A stretch of DNA of 64,000 nt from Acidobacteriota bacterium (lineage in GTDB: Bacteria; Acidobacteriota; Terriglobia; Bryobacterales; Bryobacteraceae), in NCBI GenBank assembly GCA_016185425.1, contig JACPNQ010000043.1, forward strand, positions 248,001-312,000, read 5' to 3'. A program made the position numbers and the translations under genes. The notes below the pieces were generated by a model that ran no database searches, had not been told where the DNA came from, and saw only the letters and a program-made list of their open reading frames with translations. Positions 35,427 to 44,332 of the stretch are shown here, in pieces (the stretch's first letter is position 1; each line of letters opens with the position of its first letter).

Positions 35427-35462
35427 GTGGCCTTTGCCGTAGATTCTACTCGAAGCGCACGG

Positions 35463-35468
35463 TATACT
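35463..35468 (+). promoter_or_regulatory. Candidate -10 box of the cytochrome-PQQ dehydrogenase operon
   Basis: TATACT lies 24 nt upstream of the TTG start at 35493. The best -35 at 17-nt spacing is TAGATT (35440-35445), a weak match. The site sits in the 66-bp gap between divergent genes. Confidence 0.3.
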
Positions 35469-35492
35469 GTCGCAATCCTGGAGGCTGCCGCG

Positions 35493-36248
35493 TTGCGACC
35501 AATCCCTATTGCCCTGCTCCTCACCGCCGCATGCATGGCGCAGAACCCGCACACTACACCGGAAGATGTAGCCGCCGGAGCAAAGATCTTCCGATCCCAC
35601 TGCGCCGACTGTCACGGCCTCACCGGCACCGGCGGCAAAGGCCCCGATCTCACCACCGGCGTCTTCTACCATGGCAGTTCCGATACGGCGCTGCTCAACA
35701 ACATTTCCGACGGAATCGAAGGCACCGCAATGCCCGGGCAGTTCTTCTCGCCAGATCAAATCTGGCAGGTCGTCGCCTACGTCCGCACTCTCGCCGTGAA
35801 AGGATCGCTCAAAGCCCCGCCCGGCGATCGCATAAGCGGCGAGCAATTGTTCAAAACCAAAGGCTGCGTCAACTGCCATCTCGTAAAAGGCCAGGGCGGC
35901 ATCAACGGCCCCGACCTTTCCCACATCGGTTCCCAACGCCCCGCCGAAGCCATTCGCAAATCGATCGTCGAGCCGAGCGCCGAAGTCGACATGTCCTACT
36001 GGCAAGCCGACATTGTCTTAGAGAACGGCACGCCCTACAAGGGCATTCTGCTCAACGAAGACACCTACAACGTGCAAATGCTCCATCCGGCAAAGGGCCT
36101 GCTGACCCTCCCCAAACGCGACTTCCGCAAGTTCGAAATCGTCAAAACCTCCGCCATGCCCAGCTACCAGTCCCACCTGCAACCCGCCGAGCTCAACGAC
36201 CTCGTCGCCTACCTCTGGACCCTCCAGCGCCCTCGGAGGGCCGAATGA
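35493..36248 (+). CDS. Diheme c-type cytochrome
   Basis: The 251-aa product has a signal peptide (LRPIPIALLLTAACMAQ) and two CxxCH haem sites, CADCHGLTGTGGKGPDL and CVNCHLVKGQGGINGPDL. An HxGSxR-type region (HIGSQRPAEAIRKSI) follows the second. The TTG start at 35493 is favoured because GGAGG stands 8 nt upstream. Its stop overlaps the PQQ dehydrogenase ATG (ATGA). It probably takes electrons from that enzyme in the periplasm. Confidence 0.9.
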   Translation: MRPIPIALLLTAACMAQNPHTTPEDVAAGAKIFRSHCADCHGLTGTGGKGPDLTTGVFYHGSSDTALLNNISDGIEGTAMPGQFFSPDQIWQVVAYVRTLAVKGSLKAPPGDRISGEQLFKTKGCVNCHLVKGQGGINGPDLSHIGSQRPAEAIRKSIVEPSAEVDMSYWQADIVLENGTPYKGILLNEDTYNVQMLHPAKGLLTLPKRDFRKFEIVKTSAMPSYQSHLQPAELNDLVAYLWTLQRPRRAE

Positions 36249-37816
36249 AAACTCTCATCTTCTTTGCGATCACCGGCGTCCTCCTTTGTGCGCAGAACGA
36301 CTGGTCCACCTACTCCGGTGCCTACAACGGCTGGCGCCATAGCACTCTCGACCAAATTAATCGCACCAACGCCGGCAACCTCAAAGTCGCGTGGGTCTAC
36401 CAGATGCCCATCACCGAGCGGATCGAGTCCACACCGCTCGTCGTCGACGGCATTATGTATCTAACGGAACCTCCGTCGAACGTGGTCGCGCTCGACGCCG
36501 AAACCGGCCGCCCCTATTGGCGCTACCGCCGCAGCCTCCCCGCCAAAATCAACGTCTGCTGCGGCCAGGTCAATCGCGGCGTCGCGGTCTCCGGCGACCG
36601 CGTCTTCGTTGGTACCGTCGACGGTCACTTAGTCGCTCTCCATGCAAAGACCGGCAGCGTGCTCTGGGACGTGGAAGTCGCCGAACCGAAGAACGGCTAC
36701 AGCGTCACCGGCGCTCCGCTCATCGTCAAGGACATGGTCATTAGCGGCGTCTCCGGCGGCGAGTACGGTGTGCGCGGCTTCCTCGACGCATACGACATGA
36801 AGACCGGCCAACGCCGGTGGCGCTTCTGGACTATCCCCGAACCCGGTCAACCCGGCAGCGAATCGTGGAAAGGCGATGCCTGGAAACACGGCGGCGGCCC
36901 GACGTGGGTTACGGGCTCCTTCGACGCCGAACAGAATCTCATCGTCTGGGGCACCGGCAATCCGTCGCCGGACTGGAATGGCGACGTGCGCCCCGGCGAC
37001 AATCTCTACACCGACTCCGCCATCGCTCTCGACGCCGACACTGGCAAACTCAAATGGCACTATCAATTCGTTCCCCACGACACCCACGATTGGGACGCCG
37101 TACAAGTTCCGGTGCTCGTCGACGGCGACTGGCAAGGCCAGCGCCGCAAACTCGTCTATTGGGCGCACCGCAACGGCTTCTTCTACGTCCTCGACCGCAC
37201 CAACGGCCAGTTCCTCCTCGGCAAAGCCTTCGCCACGCAAACCTGGAACGGCGGTTTCACCAAGGAAGGCCGGCCCATTCGCAAACCCAACATCGATCCT
37301 ATTCCCGAGGGCCGCTACATCTGGCCTGGCGTGCAAGGCGCGACAAACTGGTACTCGCCCTCCTACAGCCCGCAAACCGGATTCTTCTACTTGACGGCGT
37401 GGGAGAACAAAGGCCTCTACCGCAAGGGAGACGCCGAGTACATCGCCGGCAACCGCTACATCGGCAGCGTCCCCGAAATCGACCTCCCAGAAGAGCCTGG
37501 CTGGGGCGCCATTCGTGCATTGAACCCCAAAACCGGTGAGCGGGTGTGGGAACACAAAATGCACACCAAGCCCTGGTCCGGCGTTTTATCCACCGCCGGC
37601 CGTCTCGTCTTCGGAAGCACCGGCGGGTGGATCAGCCGCGAGAAGGTCGCAATGGAAAGCTACTTCTTCGCCCTCGACGCCGAGAGCGGAAAAGAGCTGT
37701 GGCGCATCAACCTCGGCGGCACAATGGCGAGCAATCCGATGAGTTACAGCGTAAAAGGGAAACAGTATGTAGTGATGCCTGCCGGTTCCGGCATCTTCGC
37801 GTTTGCGCTTCCCTAA
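36245..37816 (+). CDS. PQQ-dependent alcohol dehydrogenase (single-domain, no haem)
   Basis: The 523-aa protein has a signal peptide (MKTLIFFAITGVLLCAQ) and a PQQ propeller (NDWSTYSGAYNGWRHSTLDQIN at its N-terminus). Adjacent Cys105-Cys106 (NVCCGQ) match the vicinal disulphide over PQQ. The active-site region HDTHDWD (Asp279-Asp284) and the WGTGNPSPDWNGDVRPGDN segment match quinoprotein alcohol dehydrogenases. The C-terminus (SNPMSYSVKGKQYVVMPAG) lacks a haem domain, so the upstream cytochrome is its likely acceptor. A similar C-terminus survives as a fragment at 49151-49246. Confidence 0.92.
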   Translation: MKTLIFFAITGVLLCAQNDWSTYSGAYNGWRHSTLDQINRTNAGNLKVAWVYQMPITERIESTPLVVDGIMYLTEPPSNVVALDAETGRPYWRYRRSLPAKINVCCGQVNRGVAVSGDRVFVGTVDGHLVALHAKTGSVLWDVEVAEPKNGYSVTGAPLIVKDMVISGVSGGEYGVRGFLDAYDMKTGQRRWRFWTIPEPGQPGSESWKGDAWKHGGGPTWVTGSFDAEQNLIVWGTGNPSPDWNGDVRPGDNLYTDSAIALDADTGKLKWHYQFVPHDTHDWDAVQVPVLVDGDWQGQRRKLVYWAHRNGFFYVLDRTNGQFLLGKAFATQTWNGGFTKEGRPIRKPNIDPIPEGRYIWPGVQGATNWYSPSYSPQTGFFYLTAWENKGLYRKGDAEYIAGNRYIGSVPEIDLPEEPGWGAIRALNPKTGERVWEHKMHTKPWSGVLSTAGRLVFGSTGGWISREKVAMESYFFALDAESGKELWRINLGGTMASNPMSYSVKGKQYVVMPAGSGIFAFALP

Positions 37817-37892
37817 AGGCTGCCGATCTCCCGCGCTCTCGTAGTCGCAATGGGTAATTCCATGGCTGCGAGTTCTCGCGCGTGCTGCCTGT

Positions 37893-40800
37893 TCACACTG
37901 TCAAATTCTCCAATTCTCGTAGATCCTTCCCGATCAACCCTAGAAAATCTGCCGACCGGATAAAAAAGTGCCGGCCCCCAACGAACCGCGACGTAAATCG
38001 CCTCGTTGTCTGCTCACGCCACGCTTCCAGATGCTCCCGGGTTACATTCGGGTCGGAAGTCCCTCCATACGCCGCAATCGGAATCGCCAGCGGCGGCTCC
38101 AGCGAATACGTATACCGCCGGAACAGACGGCTATCCGATCGCAGCGCCGGCAACACAAGCGCCAACGCATCGCTTCGATCAATCTGATCGGCCGGCAATC
38201 CGCCCAGCTCCTTCACCTGGCCGATCAACTCGTCATCGGAAGGATCCGCCGGCGGGACATGATGCAAACGAAACTGTGGCGCCCGCGCCCCCGATACCGC
38301 CAGCAAAGCCGGCAACGGTAGACCGCGCCGTCGAAGCTCGCGCGCGAGTTCGAACGCGATTGCAGCGCCCATCGAGTGTCCATAGAAGATAAACGGCTCG
38401 GAAAGCAGCGGCTCCATCTCACGGACCAACGCTTGGACCAACTCGCCCATGTCCTCAAACGCTGCTTCGCCCGCCCGATTCTCCCGCCCTGGCAACCGGA
38501 CCGGGCAAAGAGAAATTCCGTCACCCAATGACTCCTGCCACCCCGTCCATGCAAGCGCCCCCGCTCCCGCAAACGGAAACAGGAACATGCGCGTTTGGCG
38601 CCCATTCAAAGGAGCAAGCGCCGGAAACCAAAGATTCCTTCTCTCCCGAAGATGCTTTCGAATCCGCAGCGCCAGCAGACGCTCCCGCTCGGCCGATCGC
38701 CCTTCCTTCTCGAACCGTTCCTTCTGTGGCTTCACGATCGCGTCGCGCAGAACGGCTTCAAACGGTTCCGCGCTTAGGTTGCAGAAGTACTCATTCGCGG
38801 CCCGGAAAGATGCCTCCGCGATCTCGTTCCAATGGGACGGATCACTCGTCAATCGATCAAGCGCCTCGCACCAGGGATCGGTATCTTGTTCTGGCACATC
38901 CGCGATCGGCACCATGTTCTCATCCATCTGTGCGCTATATCGCTCAATCGGACGAATCGGCACCAGATACGGCACCCCAAGCTTGGCTTCCGGAATCCCG
39001 CCAATGTCGCTCGCCATCACCGGTATGCCGCACGCCATCGCCTCCACGACGACGCGCGAGCGCGCCTCCGCCCAAAGCGAAGGCACTAACATGACCCGCG
39101 TCTGCTCGAAAATCTCATCGACGTTGTCGCGAGCCTCCAGAATCTCCACATTCGGAAGCGATCGAAGCAGGGCGTAGTCTTGCGCGTTGGTTCCCCACGT
39201 CGGCACCGCGGCGAACCGCAAATGCGGCGCGCGGCGAGCAAGATCCAGGAAGATGGAAAGCCCCTTGACGGCGCATGGATTCACCATCGTCACGTACGCG
39301 TTGTCGAACCGGCCGAGCCTCCGGAAGTTACGATGTTCCGGCAGGGAAATCGGAACATGGATAGCATCGAGCCCGCCGTATTCGCGAGCATAACGCGCAA
39401 CGGACTCACTGACGCCGACAACCCGATCGGCCCGCCGCAGCTTCTCCGTACGTTCCGGCCGCTCGCCGGCGCTGTGTGGTCCGAAAGGAACCGCGATGGT
39501 TGCGCGAATCATATGAACGACCCGGGCCCGCGGCGCCGCCAGCGCCAGTTCGAGCAATAAATGCGCGGGATCGTCCGTCGAAGTGAGGATCACGTCCGGG
39601 TCGAACTCTCGAATCTGCTGCGAAAAGAACGCGCGCCACATGGGGCTGCGTGTCAGCGTCCGAACGTCCACGCCGTTCAGCTCCATGCGCAGCGCCCCTG
39701 GCTCAATCTCCTTGGCCTCAACCCCCCGCTCCACCAATTCCTGCGCGAACTTCTCGTGTCCTTCCTCCCCAAAGACCTCGATACGCGCACAGACGCGCAC
39801 AGAGTGGCCGCGCGCCGCTAACGCCTCCATCAGGAAGCGGTTCGACTTGTCGCCGCCTCCGCGCGATGGAAAGTAGAGCGAATTATGAGCCAGCAAGACC
39901 CGCATCGGCGGCGCCGTTTCCAGCGAAGCCAACAAAGTCTCCAATGCCCTCGGCTGAAGCCCGGAAACAAATTCAGATGCCCGCCGGCGCGAGAGCGCAG
40001 CCTCCTGCTCATACGCCTCCTGGCTCGCCAGCAGTTTGCTAAGCGCCTCCACCCAAGGCTCGATGTCCTGTTCCGGAAGCACGGGAACGGGCATATGCGC
40101 CTCATCGAACGTGTGGCCATAGCGCTCCACCGGACGCACGGGAACCACGTAGCCTGTCGGGCCTTTCGCTTCCTTCAGTCCGCCGGAATCGCTGGCAATC
40201 ACCGGCAGGCCCCGCAGCATCGCTTCAATCACGATCAGGCCGAAGCCCTCATACCAGAGCGAAGGCATCGCCAGCGCCCGTGCATTCTTCAGCACATCGT
40301 TGATATCCGGAACGCTCTCCAGTACGCGGATGTTGGGGACCTCCGCCATCATCCGGCGGTCCAGGCTCGTCGTCCCCCAACCCGCCAGTGCCGCAAAGGT
40401 AATCTGCGGAAATCGCCGAGCCAGTTCGACGAATATCGGCAATCCCTTCACCGTGCAGGGATTGATCATCAACACATCGCCCGACGACGCGGATCCATAG
40501 TTCCCATAGGGCGGCTCGCCGTAGATGGGTGGGTGGATGACGGATGCCTCCCGGCCAAGATGTTGCCGTATGTACCCCGCCATGTGAATGCCGATCGCAA
40601 TGACAGCTCGCGCCTGCCGAACCATATCGGAAACGCGCGCATCCGGATTCCAACTCTCCGGCCCGAACGGGAAAAACTGCGGAGTATGCGCAAGATAGAC
40701 CAGCCGCGAAGCGGCCACCCGGTGAGCCTCACGCAGTAGCGTATGGCTCAAGTCCTCGGAGGAGACCAGCACCCAATCCGGACGGAAAGCCGCAATCTCC

Positions 40801-41018
40801 TCGCCCAGTTTGTTCGCGTGCTGTGCAAGTTCGTGAATGCGATGAATCGTGATGCCGTCGCGCGAAACATGATCGCTGGCGAAATCTCCGGAGGAAGGGC
40901 AAACCACGCGGCACTCGTGCCCTTGCTGAGCCAACTCTCGCAACCACGCCAGATTGCTTCGCGTCGACCCTCCCCGCGGAGGTTCGTACGTCGCGTTCGA
41001 CGCCAATAAGATCTTCAA
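37893..41018 (-). CDS. Triple-domain protein: GT4 glycosyltransferase, GT4 glycosyltransferase, type II thioesterase
   Basis: The 1041-aa protein has two full GT-B glycosyltransferase domains, residues about 1-375 and 380-765. Each has the E-x7-E motif (EGFGLIVIEA, EARSRVVVEA) and SDxGG glycine-rich loops. Residues about 790-1041 form a GrsT-like type II thioesterase: FPFAGAGALAWTGW, nucleophile GHSMGAAIAFELA, and a distal His in GGRHFFI. The start is a TTG at 41018 overlapping the upstream TGA (TTGA), so translation follows the FkbH-ACP gene. There is no signal peptide, so it is cytoplasmic. Thioesterases usually offload acyl groups from carrier proteins; the fusion suggests the acyl product and the glycosides are linked. 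I know no named family with this order. Confidence 0.88.
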   Translation of the reverse strand: MKILLASNATYEPPRGGSTRSNLAWLRELAQQGHECRVVCPSSGDFASDHVSRDGITIHRIHELAQHANKLGEEIAAFRPDWVLVSSEDLSHTLLREAHRVAASRLVYLAHTPQFFPFGPESWNPDARVSDMVRQARAVIAIGIHMAGYIRQHLGREASVIHPPIYGEPPYGNYGSASSGDVLMINPCTVKGLPIFVELARRFPQITFAALAGWGTTSLDRRMMAEVPNIRVLESVPDINDVLKNARALAMPSLWYEGFGLIVIEAMLRGLPVIASDSGGLKEAKGPTGYVVPVRPVERYGHTFDEAHMPVPVLPEQDIEPWVEALSKLLASQEAYEQEAALSRRRASEFVSGLQPRALETLLASLETAPPMRVLLAHNSLYFPSRGGGDKSNRFLMEALAARGHSVRVCARIEVFGEEGHEKFAQELVERGVEAKEIEPGALRMELNGVDVRTLTRSPMWRAFFSQQIREFDPDVILTSTDDPAHLLLELALAAPRARVVHMIRATIAVPFGPHSAGERPERTEKLRRADRVVGVSESVARYAREYGGLDAIHVPISLPEHRNFRRLGRFDNAYVTMVNPCAVKGLSIFLDLARRAPHLRFAAVPTWGTNAQDYALLRSLPNVEILEARDNVDEIFEQTRVMLVPSLWAEARSRVVVEAMACGIPVMASDIGGIPEAKLGVPYLVPIRPIERYSAQMDENMVPIADVPEQDTDPWCEALDRLTSDPSHWNEIAEASFRAANEYFCNLSAEPFEAVLRDAIVKPQKERFEKEGRSAERERLLALRIRKHLRERRNLWFPALAPLNGRQTRMFLFPFAGAGALAWTGWQESLGDGISLCPVRLPGRENRAGEAAFEDMGELVQALVREMEPLLSEPFIFYGHSMGAAIAFELARELRRRGLPLPALLAVSGARAPQFRLHHVPPADPSDDELIGQVKELGGLPADQIDRSDALALVLPALRSDSRLFRRYTYSLEPPLAIPIAAYGGTSDPNVTREHLEAWREQTTRRFTSRFVGGRHFFIRSADFLGLIGKDLRELENLTV

Positions 41019-43060
41019 TCGACCGTCTCCTCATTCGCCAGCAGTTGGCGCACTTCTTCATCCGTAAGGGCATCGATCTCCGCGGCAAGTTTCTCGTATT
41101 CGTCCTGGCTCAACCCGCCGGATCCCTGGATCTCGACTCGCGTAGCGAGCCCGTTCAACGTCAGGTTCCCTGAATAAATATCGTCCACATCCAACTCGAT
41201 GCCGAATACCTCTTTCACCCGGATCTGCAGCAGCACCACGAGCAGCGAATGCCCGCCGAGATCGAAGAAATTGTCGTTGGGTTGCACCGACGGGACACCC
41301 AGTAGCTCCGTCCAAACCTGCGCCAGCTTTGCCTCAGTTCCGGTCAGCTTGCCGTTATGCATCGCTTCACCGCCGCGCCGGATGGCCGCAAGAATGTGAT
41401 CGGCATGAGCGAACGATCGCGCGACGTGCAGATAGTCCGGACGCTCCAACATAGCGCCGGCGGGCGCAGCCTGCCGGCGGTCGAAGTCGCGCGCCCGTTG
41501 CGGCTTCCAAACGAGCCCCGCGGCGGCTTCGGCCTCAAAAACAAACGGCGGTTCGGCAGCTCCGCTCGCTGACGCAAGAAACTCCCCCGCCACCTGGTTC
41601 TTCGCCGTTGGCGTAAACCGGATGACGATCCTCCGGCATCCGCGCCGCAAGGCCTCCGCGCCAAGCCGCCGGATGATTTCGTATTCAGTGCCCCGGCCCA
41701 GCACGCGACAGCTCAACAGAAAGGTATCGACCTCGATCGTATCGCCCGTCGCTTCGAAGATCACCACACCCGTCTGGCCGTGTGCCGCGAAGCGGTCCGT
41801 GACGTCGATCGTCCAGCACTCGGCGCCACGCTCCACCATCTCCCGGATCTCGCTGTCGCGCCGCCGAATAGCCGTCGCGTTGAACTGATTCGTCCGCTGT
41901 GTCAATTGCGCTGTGCGCGCCAGCCTCGCGGCGTCCAGAGGCACCACATCGACGCGGAGATGCAGCTCCTCCAGGAACTGCTCCAGGCTGGACGACTGCT
42001 CCAGAGCCTGCGAAAACCCCTTGGCCTGCTGGTACGATTCGGCGCGTCTCCGGTCGTCGGCGGTGACAACCGGATGATCGAACGCCCAAACATGCGCAAG
42101 AAAGTGCGGGATCGCCGCGGCCTCATGTGGGAGCGGAAGCGTCAGGACATTCGGGAGCATCGTCGAAACTTCGGCGCACTCTTTCGGATCGTCATCGATA
42201 AACAGAAACGAATCCAATCCGAGATTGAGCTCAGCCGCAAGCGAGCGGATGTTCTCCGGCTTCGACGTCCAATTGACACGCCGTACGGCAAACATGTCGA
42301 GTTGGAGCGGCATCTCCGGATTCTGGCGGAACGTCTCCACCACATCTTCATCGTTGTTCTTGCTGGCGATCGCCAATAGCATTCCTGCATCCCGCTGGCG
42401 AGCGAAAAACTCCTGCATCGCGCGGCGGCCCGGCTCCAGGAAAACGCCGCACGGCCCATCCTCGCCGCAGACCCCGCGCCAAAGCGTGTTGTCGCAGTCG
42501 AGCACGATCACCTTGAACGGATTACGAAGCAGCGCATCGGCCGTTCGAACGATCATCGTGCCGAGAGCGGCGAAGAACTCCTCGGTGTAGGGCACGCTGG
42601 CTAGCCGCTCGCCCTTCTCGGTGTACCACTCATCCAGCGGATAGAGTTGCAGCAAGTCGCTCGCTCGGATCAGATGAATTCCCGGTTGCCCCGAAAGTCC
42701 GCTTGCGAGGATGTTCGAAAGAAAGGCGCCGTCCGTCCCCGGCGACGCCGGGCACTCGCATACCAGCAGCGGCCGCGCCAGCCTACTCCCTCCCTCCCGA
42801 AGGTGACGGACGACCTCCCGCGCATTCGCTTCTACCTGCTCGTAGCCGAGGTCGTCTGCGCGGATCAGTACGGCGTTGACACCGGGCTGATTGCCGGCAA
42901 ACACACCGTTCGGATCATAGATGGTTTGGACAAGCTGATTGTATGGGGCGAACAGAATCTCGTTCGGCCGGCGGAGCTCTTCGGCCCAAAATCGAAGTGC
43001 GGACTCCAGCGGCTCGGCCGTGAATGTGGAACTGATGGCAAACCGGAATGGGAAACTCAT
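41015..43060 (-). CDS. FkbH-type HAD-IIIC acyltransferase fused to an acyl carrier protein
   Basis: The 681-aa protein has an SGNH-like N-terminal part, a HAD-IIIC/FkbH core (LDCDNTLWRGVCGEDG; DSFLFIDDDPKECAEV) and a GNAT-like region. A C-terminal carrier domain has the 4'-phosphopantetheine site DNFFDLGGHSLLV at about residue 610. FkbH proteins take a three-carbon unit from 1,3-bisphosphoglycerate and load it on a carrier as glyceryl-ACP, so a glycerate or lactate-like acyl unit is the likely product. The ATG at 43060 is divergent from the FkbM gene. It is coupled to the GT-GT-thioesterase gene. Confidence 0.9.
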   Translation of the reverse strand: MSFPFRFAISSTFTAEPLESALRFWAEELRRPNEILFAPYNQLVQTIYDPNGVFAGNQPGVNAVLIRADDLGYEQVEANAREVVRHLREGGSRLARPLLVCECPASPGTDGAFLSNILASGLSGQPGIHLIRASDLLQLYPLDEWYTEKGERLASVPYTEEFFAALGTMIVRTADALLRNPFKVIVLDCDNTLWRGVCGEDGPCGVFLEPGRRAMQEFFARQRDAGMLLAIASKNNDEDVVETFRQNPEMPLQLDMFAVRRVNWTSKPENIRSLAAELNLGLDSFLFIDDDPKECAEVSTMLPNVLTLPLPHEAAAIPHFLAHVWAFDHPVVTADDRRRAESYQQAKGFSQALEQSSSLEQFLEELHLRVDVVPLDAARLARTAQLTQRTNQFNATAIRRRDSEIREMVERGAECWTIDVTDRFAAHGQTGVVIFEATGDTIEVDTFLLSCRVLGRGTEYEIIRRLGAEALRRGCRRIVIRFTPTAKNQVAGEFLASASGAAEPPFVFEAEAAAGLVWKPQRARDFDRRQAAPAGAMLERPDYLHVARSFAHADHILAAIRRGGEAMHNGKLTGTEAKLAQVWTELLGVPSVQPNDNFFDLGGHSLLVVLLQIRVKEVFGIELDVDDIYSGNLTLNGLATRVEIQGSGGLSQDEYEKLAAEIDALTDEEVRQLLANEETVD

Positions 43061-43131
43061 GCGACGATGTGAAAGGTCTCCCTCCATCGTCGTACGAATG
43101 GGGGACGATACACCACAGGATCGTCGTTTTA

Positions 43132-43950
43132 ATGGATTGTAACGAAATGTGCCGCGAGTGGACGCGGCAAGCGCGGACCGCGCTGCCCGGTATCGATGTT
43201 GAAATTATCTGGAGCGGAATGCCCGTATGGCTCGTCGGAAACGACTACGTTCCCGATCCCGATCTCCTCGAACGCGGCTCTCTCGATGCGGAACTTTGGG
43301 CCGCAAAACCCGCGAAATTCGTGCGCGATGCGAACGATTATTGGTTTCACGCCTACCATCCCCGGATGGGCGATACCATCGTCGACATCGGAGCGGGCAG
43401 GGGAGAGGACGTTTTCGCCTTTTCGGGCGCCGTCGGCGTTTCCGGAACGGTCTGGGCCATCGAACCGCACCCTGAATCGCTTGCGGCGCTGACGCTTCTA
43501 TGCGGCCTCAACAAGCTCTCCAACGTGCACATAATTCAGGCCGCCTGTGTGGACGTACCTCGGGATCTGCAAATTGAAACGATGCCCGTATGGGAATCGA
43601 ACTACGTGCGCGAGGGCTCGCCATCCGGCGCCAGTTTCGCGGTGAAGGGCATCCGGTTCGACGATCTCTGCGCAGAGCACGGCATCGATCGCATCGACTT
43701 CCTGAAAATGAATATCGAAGGGGCGGAACGTTTCGCTCTACCTGGCTGTCGCGAGGCGTTGAAACGAACCCGTTACGCCTGTATCGCGGCGCATGATTTT
43801 CGAGCCAAACGCGGCGAAGGCGACAGTTTCCGCACGCTGTCTCTGGTGTGCGATACGCTGCGCGATTCCGGATTCGAAATCTCGATGCGCGAAGATCCCC
43901 GCTACTACGTCCCCTATCACGTCCACGCGATTCGCCGCGACTCGGCGTAA
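43132..43950 (+). CDS. FkbM-family SAM-dependent methyltransferase
   Basis: The 272-aa protein has the SAM-binding motif DTIVDIGAGRGEDVFAF, a motif-II-like region (WAIEPHPESLAAL), and the FkbM core DFLKMNIEGAERFALPG. FkbM enzymes are usually O-methyltransferases of sugar or polyketide hydroxyls. It is divergent from the FkbH-ACP gene with a 71-bp gap, and would fit methylation of the product of that locus. The start at 43132 follows AGGA. A 127-bp direct repeat begins 5 nt after its stop. Confidence 0.86.
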   Translation: MDCNEMCREWTRQARTALPGIDVEIIWSGMPVWLVGNDYVPDPDLLERGSLDAELWAAKPAKFVRDANDYWFHAYHPRMGDTIVDIGAGRGEDVFAFSGAVGVSGTVWAIEPHPESLAALTLLCGLNKLSNVHIIQAACVDVPRDLQIETMPVWESNYVREGSPSGASFAVKGIRFDDLCAEHGIDRIDFLKMNIEGAERFALPGCREALKRTRYACIAAHDFRAKRGEGDSFRTLSLVCDTLRDSGFEISMREDPRYYVPYHVHAIRRDSA

Positions 43951-44332
43951 GAGAGCATGCTGGCCGTGTTGAAACTGCTTCGCAAGGACAGGATCAGTAA
44001 GCGGGCCGTCGCCAAGCAACTCGCACCTCGGCTATCCGGTTGCTGCGTTCCAGGAAGCGCTCATGGAGCGCCCGGCACCGGCTATTGGCGAATAGGGAGA
44101 TCCATTTTTCAGAACTGAGGGCTCGGAACCTCGGCTGGGCCAAAATTCCGAGATGGCGACAAACCGTCAAACTGAATCACTTCTGTATTCCCGACGATCG
44201 GGACGGAGGCGGCGTGATCGGTCTACACTGCGCCGTTAGAACGAAGCCGCCCGCGCGGCGGACGCTGCGCGTGTGCGTAGGTTGAGAGTTCCAGGCGAGG
44301 TGACGTAGTGTGTGGGTCACAAGGAGGTCCCT
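43951..44332. other. Intergenic, repeat-bearing left flank of the mobile segment
   Basis: The 382-bp gap contains the first copy of a 127-bp direct repeat (43955-44081). An unexplained stretch follows, then the G/C palindrome GCCGCCCGCGCGGC (about 44248-44261) and the leader of the tyrosine-recombinase gene. At 44220-44237 TCTACACTGCGCCGTTAG matches 16 of 18 bases of sequence just after the second copy of the repeat (48110-48127). No gene is called here. Confidence 0.5.
43955..44081 (+). repeat. 127-bp direct repeat, copy A
   Basis: This segment matches 47978-48104 with four mismatches in 127 bp (about 97% identity), in the same orientation 4023 bp apart. The plus-strand frame encodes MLAVLKLLRKDRISKRAVAKQLAPR, which looks like an HTH from a transposase N-terminus (inference). 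Copy B contains a perfect GCGCTCC-T-GGAGCGC hairpin that is imperfect here. Confidence 0.95.

Noticed and set aside
35531..36244. N-terminal extension of the PQQ dehydrogenase reading frame
   Set aside because: The extension is the cytochrome gene read out of frame; the true start overlaps the cytochrome stop (ATGA) and gives a signal peptide.
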